Part shown: piece by piece, positions 1 to 8,200 of the stretch
Position numbering within the stretch: position 1 is the stretch's first letter
Layout: each line of letters opens with the position of its first letter
Assembly (NCBI GenBank): GCA_017526725.1
Contig: JAFXRA010000350.1
Coordinates: 1-13,256 of the forward strand
DNA: 13,256 nt
Source of the DNA: Candidatus Rifleibacteriota bacterium
GTDB taxonomy: Bacteria > Riflebacteria > Ozemobacteria > Ozemobacterales > Ozemobacteraceae
Reading direction: 5' to 3'
Made by a program: the position numbers and the translations under genes
The notes under the pieces: generated by a model
What the model was told of the DNA's origin: nothing
Database searches by the model: none
What the model saw: only the letters and a program-made list of their open reading frames with translations

Positions 1-378
1 ACCAATATTATCATTGAAAGAGTCATAGTAGGAATCTGAATCTGAATCTGAATCAATATTATATTTGTCTTTGAAATCTTTTATCAACGATTCTTTTAAT
101 TTAGCCAAAGAATTATTTTTTATTCCTTGTCTGTATGCATCACAGAATCTACCCTGATAATATAAATCTTTTTGATAATTAGAAAAATTTCTATATTTAT
201 CATAGTTAAATTCATATATATATCTGTAATTAGCCAATCCATCTATTTCAAAGAATTTAAAAAAAAGAACAATAAAAATATAACCACAAATGACTAAAAA
301 TAAAAAAGCCCTGAATAAAAACTTGGTAATTTTTTTTATTCTATCTTTTATTGATTTTTTATTCTTGTTCTCTTCCAT
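1..378 (-). CDS. Single-pass membrane protein, C-terminus cut by window edge
   Basis: I do not recognise this protein. The reading frame is open from an ATG at 376-378 to the left edge, giving 126 codons with no stop. It starts with a lysine-rich cytoplasmic segment (MEENKNKKSIKDRIKKITKF), followed by one hydrophobic segment at about residues 21-38, then a Tyr/Asp/Lys-rich region that would lie outside the membrane. Near the edge is a Ser-Asp run (DSDSDSDS) encoded by a hexanucleotide repeat. Coding signs are the absence of stops, the plausible positive-inside topology and its place 83 nt downstream of the acyltransferase on the same strand. The sequence before the ATG (AAAGTAAGGT) is a weak ribosome binding site. 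It could be a type II membrane-anchored envelope protein. The gene is incomplete here, so its length and function are unknown. Confidence 0.72.
   Translation of the reverse strand, partial: MEENKNKKSIKDRIKKITKFLFRAFLFLVICGYIFIVLFFKFFEIDGLANYRYIYEFNYDKYRNFSNYQKDLYYQGRFCDAYRQGIKNNSLAKLKESLIKDFKDKYNIDSDSDSDSYYDSFNDNIG
36..59. repeat. Hexanucleotide microsatellite inside a coding region
   Basis: About three and a half copies of GAATCT lie in tandem. On the minus strand they encode alternating Asp and Ser. Because the unit is six bases, slippage would lengthen or shorten the Ser-Asp run without shifting the frame. Confidence 0.6.
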
Positions 379-461
379 ACCTTACTTTATTTCAATCTTT
401 TCAGTTTTCTGTTTTTCGCTCTTTGCTCTATTGAATTATATCCCTCTTCTCTCTTTCTTCC

Positions 462-1397
462 TTAAGAGCCGCAGGCTCGCTTGGCCCAAGGATTATCAGA
501 ACAGTCTTCAGGCTGGGTCTTCCAGCGTCTGTGCAGCCAGAACCACTGTTCGGGATTCTTCCTAACAATCTTTTCGTATAAGTCGTTATAGTCTTGAGTA
601 AGCTTCTGCTGTCCTTCAACTGTATTTTCGTAGTTTTCAGGATAAATAGGCGGATAAAGTTTGAACAAATGCTTTCCTTCATAATTTGGGAAAATAAATA
701 AAGGAACTATTGGAGATTTCAGTTTTAATGAAATCATAGCAGGGCCGACTGGTGCAGAACACCATTTATTCATGAATTTCACAAAAATGCCTTTCTTGCC
801 GTTGTCCTGATCCATCATCAAACCTAGCAGATAACCTTCTTTCAAAGCCCTCAATATTTCTCTTAATCCCATACCGGAATCTGTTGTTTTGCCGCCGTGA
901 GCTCGACGCATTCCTTCAAACCACTGGTCGGCATATTTATTGTTCTGACGGCGAACAACGGTAGTAACATTATAACCTTTTATAGCTGCCCACTGGGGTA
1001 TGTATTCCCAAAGACCGAAATGGCCAGACATAATTATTACGCCCTTACCTTTTCGATAAGCTTCTTCAAGATGCTCATAACCCTCTACATCAAGCATGTT
1101 CAAGACATCTTCATCACTGATATATTTTAACTTTGCCATTTCCATGGAGTTAAGCACAAAGTTTTCGTAACAACTTCTCCTGAGTTTTTCAGCATCAGTT
1201 TCACTTATGCCTAAAGTATCCATCATAATATTCTTCACATAATCTTTTCGTGAGAATTTAAAAGGCATAATAAGATTTGTTAAAAGCCTTGCAAACCTTC
1301 TTTTTTGGCTTAATGTCAGCAAAATACTTTTTCTGGCAAATATATCCAAAAGTTTTGCCAAAAGTTTATCTACAAATTCAAAGTGCTTTTTACTCAT
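462..1397 (-). CDS. Lipid A biosynthesis acyltransferase, LpxL/HtrB family
   Basis: This is a membrane-associated acyltransferase of the LpxL/LpxM family. The family adds secondary acyl chains to lipid A at the cytoplasmic face of the inner membrane. The 311-aa length is normal. The catalytic HX4E motif is present as HFGLWE, with His126 and Glu131. Downstream the family pattern continues with MMDQDNGKKGIFVKF near residues 194-208, and the C-terminal PEQWFWLHRRWK near residues 282-293 is characteristic. The ATG overlaps the end of the DUF362 gene by 8 nt, which suggests translational coupling; the upstream Shine-Dalgarno sequence is poor. The gene marks the host as a diderm with lipid A or a related glycolipid. 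The exact acyl position (LpxL, LpxM or LpxP type) cannot be read from the sequence, and a phosphatidylinositol mannoside-type acyltransferase is a less likely alternative given the LpxL-like C-terminus. Confidence 0.92.
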   Translation of the reverse strand: MSKKHFEFVDKLLAKLLDIFARKSILLTLSQKRRFARLLTNLIMPFKFSRKDYVKNIMMDTLGISETDAEKLRRSCYENFVLNSMEMAKLKYISDEDVLNMLDVEGYEHLEEAYRKGKGVIIMSGHFGLWEYIPQWAAIKGYNVTTVVRRQNNKYADQWFEGMRRAHGGKTTDSGMGLREILRALKEGYLLGLMMDQDNGKKGIFVKFMNKWCSAPVGPAMISLKLKSPIVPLFIFPNYEGKHLFKLYPPIYPENYENTVEGQQKLTQDYNDLYEKIVRKNPEQWFWLHRRWKTQPEDCSDNPWAKRACGS

Positions 1398-2571
1398 TTT
1401 TATTTCTGCTCAATACACGTTTAACGTTTCTAAGTTTAAGAATAATCGACATTAAAGGGCTGGCTTTCATTTCAATAGCTTCAACTGGGCATACTTCCAT
1501 ACAGCAGAAGCAGGAAATACATTTTTCTCTATCGAAAGAAGCACCAGTATCGCGAACTTCAATAGCCTTTGCCGGACAGATATTTTTACAGCGCCCGCAT
1601 TTTACGCATTTATTCGGTTTTAAGTTTGGACCAGTCCAAATCATTTTTCTGATCAATTCCAAAACAAAATCAGGAATAAGATAAACAGGCGGTGCTGGTG
1701 GCACAATGTATCCACCTACAATACAATCTTCCACCTTTGTTCCGACAAATTCGACTTCTTCAAAGGAAGCAGGCCCCCACCCTATGCTTCTGCAATATTT
1801 CATTATCGGCACAGATTTTGGGTTCAAATTGACAACTTTACAGAAGCCGAAATCAACAGCAACAGGGCTTTCAGAAGCTATAAGAATATTATTCTTTTTA
1901 ACTCTGCCGCTGGCCGGGCCCTGAAGATCCATCGCTTCTATACCATCCATTATATGCAGTTTTACTGGCAGAGCTCTGGCTAATTCTGAAACAAATGCAG
2001 AAAATTCATACACCTTAGTATATTTTTTATGGAAAAGAGCCTTAGCAAAGCCTGGAATAAAGCCAAAATGGTTCTTAACAGCTCCGGTTATTCTCGTCAG
2101 ATTATGGGTTTTCATTTTAGAGAGACTAATAACAACATCTGCATCAAAAACAGCTTTTATTACAGAAACATCTGTGTTTTTCCCTAAAACTTTTAAGACA
2201 ATATTTGCCTTTTCTGCTTTTTCAAAGCAGAGCATTTTTCCACCGGCAGCTTCTGTAGCCTTGGCAAAGCCTGTTTTGTTCCAAAAATCTTCTGTTCTAC
2301 CGAAAATTGCGGGCGGACTATCGCCAACCCATACTTCTGAAGCTCCGGCTTCAAAACATTCTCTTACAACGGCCTCTATGACAGATGGATGGGTTGTAGC
2401 TGCTCTTTCAGGTTCTTTGCAACTCAACATGTTCGGCTTTATAAGAACTTTGTAATTCTCTTTTACAAAAGCTTGCATTCCTCCAAGAGGTCTTAGCAAT
2501 TCCTTAACTGCTGCTGCAACCTCTTGTTTATCGTAAGATTCACATTTTTGAAGTGAAACTTTTGTTACCAT
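1390..2571 (-). CDS. DUF362 protein with C-terminal 2x[4Fe-4S] ferredoxin domain
   Basis: The protein has 393 residues. The DUF362 domain spans about residues 1-300, with family-like segments KVLIKPNMLS (41-50), the TTHP motif (59-62), GDSP (83-86), ISLSKMKTHNLT (148-159) and GAVKNHFG (163-170). The C-terminus holds two classical CxxCxxCxxxCP motifs, with cysteines 322/325/328/332 and 351/354/357/361, expected to bind two [4Fe-4S] clusters. A short basic tail follows. DUF362 proteins are common in anaerobes and usually have no assigned reaction; a redox or electron-transfer role is inferred from the clusters only. The ATG has a good ribosome binding site (AGGAG, 8 nt upstream) inside the end of the preceding gene, and the two genes overlap by 7 nt. 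Its 3' end overlaps the acyltransferase by 8 nt, so the three genes form a tight operon. Confidence 0.93.
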   Translation of the reverse strand: MVTKVSLQKCESYDKQEVAAAVKELLRPLGGMQAFVKENYKVLIKPNMLSCKEPERAATTHPSVIEAVVRECFEAGASEVWVGDSPPAIFGRTEDFWNKTGFAKATEAAGGKMLCFEKAEKANIVLKVLGKNTDVSVIKAVFDADVVISLSKMKTHNLTRITGAVKNHFGFIPGFAKALFHKKYTKVYEFSAFVSELARALPVKLHIMDGIEAMDLQGPASGRVKKNNILIASESPVAVDFGFCKVVNLNPKSVPIMKYCRSIGWGPASFEEVEFVGTKVEDCIVGGYIVPPAPPVYLIPDFVLELIRKMIWTGPNLKPNKCVKCGRCKNICPAKAIEVRDTGASFDREKCISCFCCMEVCPVEAIEMKASPLMSIILKLRNVKRVLSRNKNE

Positions 2572-3722
2572 CTGTAATCTCCTGAAAGTCTTGAAGTAAT
2601 AGAAGCGGGGTTATATGGCTGAACCACAATCGGGTGTCCCTTTTCGTCGCTGAAAAATCCCATAGGCCCATATACCACTGAAGGAGCAACTCTTGGATCA
2701 GCAACCAAAGGTGGCGGATAAGGCCCAGAACCTGATTTTTCATCATAATAAACCGGGTCGGCTGTAACCAAATCATTTCTTAGAGGCGGCAATGGAACAG
2801 GTTCTCTGTATTTCGCCTTCTGCTTTCCTGGTCTTTCTGACACTCCAGGCCAGGGTATAACCTCTAAGCCTGTTTCTCGTTCAACAACTATGCATTGATT
2901 TGTGTAAACTATATCGCACAGAATTTTAGAAAAGGGCACCTTTTTAAAATTTGCATAAACAGCAAAATGCATATCTTTGGGGAAAGAGATAGGAACTTCT
3001 CCGCCAAGAGAAATAACTCTTAACACATATTGAATATCATAACCTATCGAAGTAATAATACCTTTTTTAGCTAATCCTGGAAAGCGTATAGCGAGAGCCT
3101 TATGATTAAACCTGCGTTTCCTGTTTAAAATGTTAGTCCATTTTTCGTTAGGGGTATTAGTCGGAAAAACATAAAGAGTATCGCCATCCAAACGAGCTGA
3201 ATTATAAGCTGGAAGCAAATTATATAAAAGTTCTTTAAACGATGAACCGTTATGTTTTGGAACTACAGCCCCTGTGCAGAGATTATGCATCACAGCATTA
3301 TACCCGAAACCGTCTGTAAGAAGCTGTATCATTTCCCAAAGAGTAATGGGCAAGCCATAAAAAGACCAGATTCCATAGGATTTTTGAGGTCTTTTTGTAG
3401 GGTCTATATAGTATTCAATATATCTTTTTTCAGATGTTTTACCGAAAACAATGCTTTCACGCTTAAGTTCCTTAACTCTCCACTCATTATCAAGGCGCAC
3501 ATCGTTTATAACAACAATATGTTCATCTCTGTAATGAATAAGCGCTACCGACTTATCATGAGACCAAAGAACAGTTCTAGGCTGAGGTTCGTTTCCTTTG
3601 CGCGGTTCGATTATACGATAGTTGTCATATTGGGCAAAACAAGCAGGAACAGCTATAAAAACAGCTATCACAAACATTACTTTTATTATTAATTTTGCTT
3701 GTTTAGTCATTTGTTTATGCAT
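2565..3722 (-). CDS. Exported protein with GspC/PilP-like and tandem STN-like modules
   Basis: This 385-aa protein is not a recognised named gene. A basic N-terminus and hydrophobic core end in PACFAQ, a good Sec signal peptide with cleavage near residue 30. From about residue 50 to 108, ALIHYRDEHIVVINDVRLDN followed by EWRVKELKRESIVF resembles the short beta domain of GspC/PilP pilotin-like proteins. Residues about 126-188 and 222-290 each look like STN-type modules (as in secretin and TonB-receptor N-domains): a helix, a strand pair, a second helix and a final strand pair. A proline-rich C-terminus follows. No secretin beta-barrel domain is present, so it would act in the periplasm or at the outer membrane, perhaps with a secretion or pilus machine; this is fold-pattern inference. 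The start is ambiguous: TTG 3725, ATG 3722 and ATG 3710 all lack a clear ribosome binding site. Confidence 0.72.
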   Translation of the reverse strand: MHKQMTKQAKLIIKVMFVIAVFIAVPACFAQYDNYRIIEPRKGNEPQPRTVLWSHDKSVALIHYRDEHIVVINDVRLDNEWRVKELKRESIVFGKTSEKRYIEYYIDPTKRPQKSYGIWSFYGLPITLWEMIQLLTDGFGYNAVMHNLCTGAVVPKHNGSSFKELLYNLLPAYNSARLDGDTLYVFPTNTPNEKWTNILNRKRRFNHKALAIRFPGLAKKGIITSIGYDIQYVLRVISLGGEVPISFPKDMHFAVYANFKKVPFSKILCDIVYTNQCIVVERETGLEVIPWPGVSERPGKQKAKYREPVPLPPLRNDLVTADPVYYDEKSGSGPYPPPLVADPRVAPSVVYGPMGFFSDEKGHPIVVQPYNPASITSRLSGDYRW

Positions 3723-3828
3723 CAACTTAGAGATAAGAAATAAGAGTAAGAGAGATTAGGGAATTGTTTTAGTTTAGCTACAAGTCTTCAGACTCAACTT
3801 TCTACCATTTAGCACAGTTCTCGAAAAT

Positions 3829-3847
3829 CCCTCTTTAAAAAAGGGGG
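3829..3847. repeat. C/G-run hairpin in the 3726-4206 gene-free stretch
   Basis: CCCTCTTT and AAAGGGGG form an 8-bp stem (one G-U pair) around an AAA loop. The bases before it (AAAATCCC) match the edge of the element at 9996-10090, so both probably belong to the same dispersed repeat family. It lies 107 nt upstream of the exported STN-like gene and has no U-tract in the minus direction, so I do not call it a terminator. Confidence 0.5.
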
Positions 3848-3910
3848 CTAGGGCAACTCCACTTCTCAAATCTCATTACAATAATCGCTTAACAGGTGAC
3901 ACTTCTAACC

Positions 3911-3980
3911 CTTCCGACTCTTCCGACTCTTCCGACTCTTCCAACAATTCGAACTCTTTGAACCTAGAACTCTTCGAACT
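3911..3980. repeat. Degenerate 9-bp tandem repeat array
   Basis: The array has about eight units: three perfect copies of CTTCCGACT, followed by increasingly diverged copies (CTTCCAACA, ATTCGAACT, CTTTGAACC, a 7-bp unit, CTTCGAACT). The change from perfect to decayed copies suggests recent expansion at one end. No protein is encoded in a credible frame. It sits between asd and the exported STN-like gene, so it could lie in the transcript. Confidence 0.8.
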
Positions 3981-3994
3981 ATTATAAACAATTA

Positions 3995-4052
3995 CCACAG
4001 ATTGCGACAGCAATCGTATCACAACAAAGTGTTCCACAGCGAAGCGTATCAC
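3995..4052. repeat. Paired CCACAG...CGTATCAC repeat with a hairpin
   Basis: The motif CCACAG followed by CGTATCAC occurs twice, at 3995-4022 and 4034-4052, with different middles. The first copy contains a perfect 6-bp hairpin, GATTGC GACA GCAATC, at 4000-4015. It looks like a small dispersed-repeat unit duplicated in place; function unknown. Confidence 0.55.
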
Positions 4053-4070
4053 TTTAAAAAGGTCTCACGT

Positions 4071-4208
4071 GCGCTGTTCGCTTTGCCACTTTGCTGCTTT
4101 GCTGCTTTGCGCTCTGCTCTTCGCTCTATGCTGTCCGCTTTGCTACTCTGCACTCTGCGCTCTGCGCTCTGTTGCTCTGCTGCTCTGCGCTCTGCTGCTC
4201 TGCGCTCT
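4071..4208. repeat. Low-complexity GCTCTGC/GCTTTGC tandem array abutting asd
   Basis: About 135 bp consist of variants of 7-8 bp units such as GCTCTGC, GCTTTGCT and GCTCTGTT, without a fixed period. The array begins directly at the stop codon of asd, so the asd transcript would read into it. It is more GC-rich than its surroundings. It leaves open frames on both strands that encode only Ala/Leu/Ser/Cys or Arg/Ala/Glu/Gln runs, which are not genes. Confidence 0.8.
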
Positions 4209-5220
4209 AGAGTAATCCTTCTTTTACCATCTGAGTGTAAATCTTTACAGCATTGGTAGCGGCACCGCGGCGCAGATTGTCTGCAACAACCCACATATTG
4301 AATCCTACAGGAACAGTCGGGTCATTTCTGAGACGGCCTACAAAGACTTCATCCTTGTTCTGGCATTCAAATGGAGTCGGGTAAACAGAATTAGCCGGGT
4401 CATCCATCAGAACAACATCTTCAGCCTTAGATAAAATCGCTCTGACTTCATCTAAAGTCATTTTATTTGTCAGTTCAAGATTAACAGATTCGCTGTGAGC
4501 AAACATAACCGGAACTCTGACTGTTGTTGGGCAGACTTTTACGTCTGATTCTAAAATTTTCTGGGTTTCTCTCACCATCTTTTCTTCTTCACGATAAAGA
4601 CCAGATTCCGGCAAGAAAACGTCAATCTGAGGAATCAGGTTAAAACCTATGGTATGAGGGTAAACCCCTTGAGGAATTTCAGAACCTTCCAAAATAGCCT
4701 TAGACTGTTTCTTTAAAATATCAATAGCTTCAAGACCTGTTCCAGAAACAGACTGATATGTAGAAACAACTATTCTTTTTATAGGATTAACTTTATGTAT
4801 TGGAGCAATTGCCACAATCATCTGAATAGTAGAGCAATTGGGGTTAGCTATAAGACCATGATGATTCTTGATTGCATGAAAATTTGCTTCAGGAACAATT
4901 AACGGAACGTCTTTATTCATTCTGTGGGCATTAGTATTGTCTATAACTATTGCTCCATCTTTTACAGCTTTTGGGCAATATTCCAGGCTGGCTTCTGTTC
5001 CTGCAGAAAAGAAAGCTGTATCAATGCCTTTAAAATTAGATTTAGCAACATCTTCTACAGTAATTTCTGTGCCTCTGAAATTAAGCTTCTGACCAGCACT
5101 TCTAGAAGATGCAAAAAGTCGAAGGTTTTTAACTTCTTTGACTCTTTCATCAATAACCTGTAATAATTTCAAACCAACAGCACCAGTTGCGCCAACGATT
5201 GCTAAAGAATGACCACTCAT
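4207..5220 (-). CDS. asd: Aspartate-semialdehyde dehydrogenase
   Basis: This cytosolic enzyme reduces L-aspartyl-4-phosphate to L-aspartate-4-semialdehyde with NADPH. The product is the branch point to lysine and diaminopimelate (for peptidoglycan), threonine and methionine. The 337-aa length is typical. The N-terminus carries the nucleotide-binding GATGAVG (10-16). SAG is at 72-74 and the catalytic cysteine is Cys129 in NPNCS. QSVSGTG (156-162) and RVPVMFAHSE (235-244, catalytic-region His242) follow, with DNLRRGAA near the C-terminus. Ala241 stands where many relatives have Gly, a minor difference. The ATG overlaps the TGA of the upstream fusion gene as ATGA and has a strong AAGGAGG ten bases upstream, so translation is probably coupled to it. 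The stop codon abuts a low-complexity repeat array. Confidence 0.95.
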   Translation of the reverse strand: MSGHSLAIVGATGAVGLKLLQVIDERVKEVKNLRLFASSRSAGQKLNFRGTEITVEDVAKSNFKGIDTAFFSAGTEASLEYCPKAVKDGAIVIDNTNAHRMNKDVPLIVPEANFHAIKNHHGLIANPNCSTIQMIVAIAPIHKVNPIKRIVVSTYQSVSGTGLEAIDILKKQSKAILEGSEIPQGVYPHTIGFNLIPQIDVFLPESGLYREEEKMVRETQKILESDVKVCPTTVRVPVMFAHSESVNLELTNKMTLDEVRAILSKAEDVVLMDDPANSVYPTPFECQNKDEVFVGRLRNDPTVPVGFNMWVVADNLRRGAATNAVKIYTQMVKEGLL

Positions 5221-8200
5221 TTAAAGGCTTCCTCCTTATTTTTTCTTTCTATTTCTTTTGATTCAAGATAGAAAGATTTGATACGCCCAGGCCTATAAGT
5301 CCTTCGTCTTCTTAAGTCCTCTTCGGTTGGTTCATCATCTTCTAATTTTGCGGAAATACTAGCCGCAGTATCTGAAGCCAGCATGTTTACTGCATTAAGC
5401 AAAGAAGCTGCTGTAGCAAGTTCAGGAACATCCTTTATATTCTGCAAAGTTTCATTGCTTTTCTTTTCTGAAGTAAAATTACCTTCTTTTTCGCTTTCTG
5501 TTTTAGTTGCTTTCTTACGCAATTCAGCGAAATCCGGAAGGTTGGGTTTGAAGCCCTTGCCCCTTTTTGATTCCAAAGGAGAAACCTTGCCTGTTTCTGG
5601 GTCTACAGGAGCCTTAAACTCTGTATTTGTTGAACTTCTATTGAATTCAACTTCATCCATCCAGCCAGGAAAAGAATTATCTGCAAAAGCCTCTGTATTG
5701 AGAAGCAACAGTATTGCTACCACTGCTATTACCTTTGTAATGGCTTCGCAAGACTTTTCAAAGTCTTTTAATGCACATTTATGCATTTTTTCAGAAAAAG
5801 CATTTAGTTTCTTAGAATATTTTTCATAATCGAAAGCCATTTTATTAATACAGTTTTCAAAGAATTCACCATTAGCTTCTTCTGGATTACGGCAGAAATC
5901 TTCCCAGCCGCAAGATTTAGCATAACTGGAGACTTTCGGATCATAAGCAATGCCAATCCATGGAATACCCTGATTAGTAGCAATGATACAGCCATGAAGT
6001 CTCATAGAAACGACAAGATCTGCTCCATCAAAGGTTTTATCAAATGAATCAACAATTTTTATTTCATCTTTCCAGCCGGCTTTTCGCCAGACGTATGAAT
6101 CTTCACCTGCCTGGAAAGCAACAGGAACAAGTTCTATGTTTTCGCTGTCTTTCGAGAGCTTAATCAGTTCAGATGCTATCTTAGCAGCCCCAGTAACCGA
6201 GCTTCTAATCACAGCATATATTTTCATATAATTAATTTTGCCCTTAAATCTTTTCTTTTCATAAAAAGAGTTCAAGAAAGCCAAGTCTGTTGTTTCTTCA
6301 ACATAAGCTTCTAAAGAAGTTATTTCTTTATATCTTTCAACAGAATTATCATCTCTGACAGTGACATAATTGGCATTCTTCAGTTCATCAGCCAGTTTTC
6401 TATGGAGCCATAGAGCCAAAAGACTGTTGTTTCTCCAGGGTCCTAATCCTTGTGCCGGCAAAATAACTCTCGTATTGAATAATCTCGCTATCTTCACAAT
6501 CAATAGATAGTACATAAGACTTCTATAACTAGTTACAGACTGAAATATTCCGCCTCCTGGGATAACAACTGCTTCAGATTTAATCAATTCTTCAATAACA
6601 GCAAAAAAGTCTCTGCGAAGCACCCAGTTAACTTTATACTCATTGGTTTCAGGAACCTTATTTCCCATTAAAACAGAAATAGTATAATCTTTAAGCTTTC
6701 TTGAAGCTTTTTGCGTATAAGTTTCTCTTAAGAGTTCATCGCCTGCATTGCCAAAACCAAAGTAGCCGACAAGGAAGAGTTTCTTTTCTTTGCCTAATCC
6801 ATAAGCTTTGATAATCATAAACAAACGCCATGCAAAAACAAGAATAAAACCTAGGAGAATACATAGCCAAAGGCCATTGGCTACTCTTAACAGAGTAAGA
6901 AGAAAATGTGTATGGAAATGGCAGAAAGTATTAACTACCGAAACCTGCCCCATTTGTACAAATAAAGCTAAAAGGGGCAGAAGCATAAACTCTTTTCTCA
7001 TTAATAAGAGAACGAACAGCAAAGCTGCCGGATAGCCCACCAGGAACTCTTTATTTCTTGGTCTTGCTACTAATGTATTTTCAAGAAAAGTTCTAACACC
7101 GTCTTCTAAAGCTGTTGGCTTTAACAAAGTAGTATTGTCAGACCTGATAATGTATAAAAAGAGGCTGACAACGACGGCAGCCAGCACAAAGACTCCAACT
7201 ACGGTCATTGGCTTCTGAAGCAGCGAGAACACGTTTTTGCCGTATTTTTTCAAAGACCAGGCAATGCTGATAATTAACGGAATAATAAAAGCAAGTTTAA
7301 CACCGTTAAACTGCTGCAGTTTCAGTAGATAATCAATATTAGAACAGAGTCCGGCTATCAGCAGTCCGCCAACGATAGAAGGCACTACCAATAAAACAAT
7401 AAACCTAATTGTATTTCTTATGAATGTATAATTATTATTTTCAACTGCATATGACCCTAGCATTAACCCTATGCAGGAATAAGATATTGCCCCTATAAGA
7501 CCTGCAATTTTGGGGAAATTTTCTGGGTATATATAAAACAAACAGACCGAAGCAAAGGTAAATACTAATGTAGTTACACCTTCTATGCAGGGGATAAAAC
7601 TCAATTTAAGCATTATCAGCAGACCTAGCATCAGAGAAAGTGAAATTACAAGAGTTTCTGCCGGAATAAGCTTTCCAACCTTCAGAAGAGGCACATTTTT
7701 ACGTTCCTCATCTTTTTCAGCTATTTTAAAGCCGGCTTTAACCAAGGCATTAACAGTATTTTTAAGATAATTTAAATTATACTCGGTCAGATTTGAAATA
7801 TATTTCTTTTCATCATGCAAAAAGCAATTGAAATAAAGCATTTTTATACTTCTGTCTTTTACTGCTCTTACCATTCTAGCAGCAGCTCTTTCAGGAGTAT
7901 AAACGAAATCCATTTCTTTTCTTGTTATACAGTGAACTCTAACAAAGGGGCAACTGTCGGAAAGTTTCTTTAAATAGTTTTTTATGCCTTCCTGAGTATC
8001 AAATTCAACCCAGCCTATGCGGTAAGAAGGATTTTTAAAAATATCTGTTATCTTATCTAATTCCCCTCTGGAACCAAGCATTTCTTCGTCAGCAAAAAGA
8101 AGAGCGGAAATACTTGCAGGCTCAGGAATTGAATTTACAATCTTATAAGCAGTTTCATAATTCAAACCAGGATAGTTATATACTTTCGCAACAATTCCTA

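Noticed and set aside
290..565. Plus-strand 91-aa frame with a hydrophobic N-terminus
   Set aside because: It runs antisense over the start of the membrane protein at 1-378 and the end of the acyltransferase. Its hydrophobicity mirrors Lys-rich codons on the other strand, and its tail has no sensible composition.
3911..4208. Tandem arrays as a CRISPR
   Set aside because: Units are 7-9 bp with no unique spacers and no cas genes nearby.
4002..4294. Frames on both strands through the GCTCTGC array
   Set aside because: They encode only low-complexity runs from the tandem repeat and overlap the end of asd.
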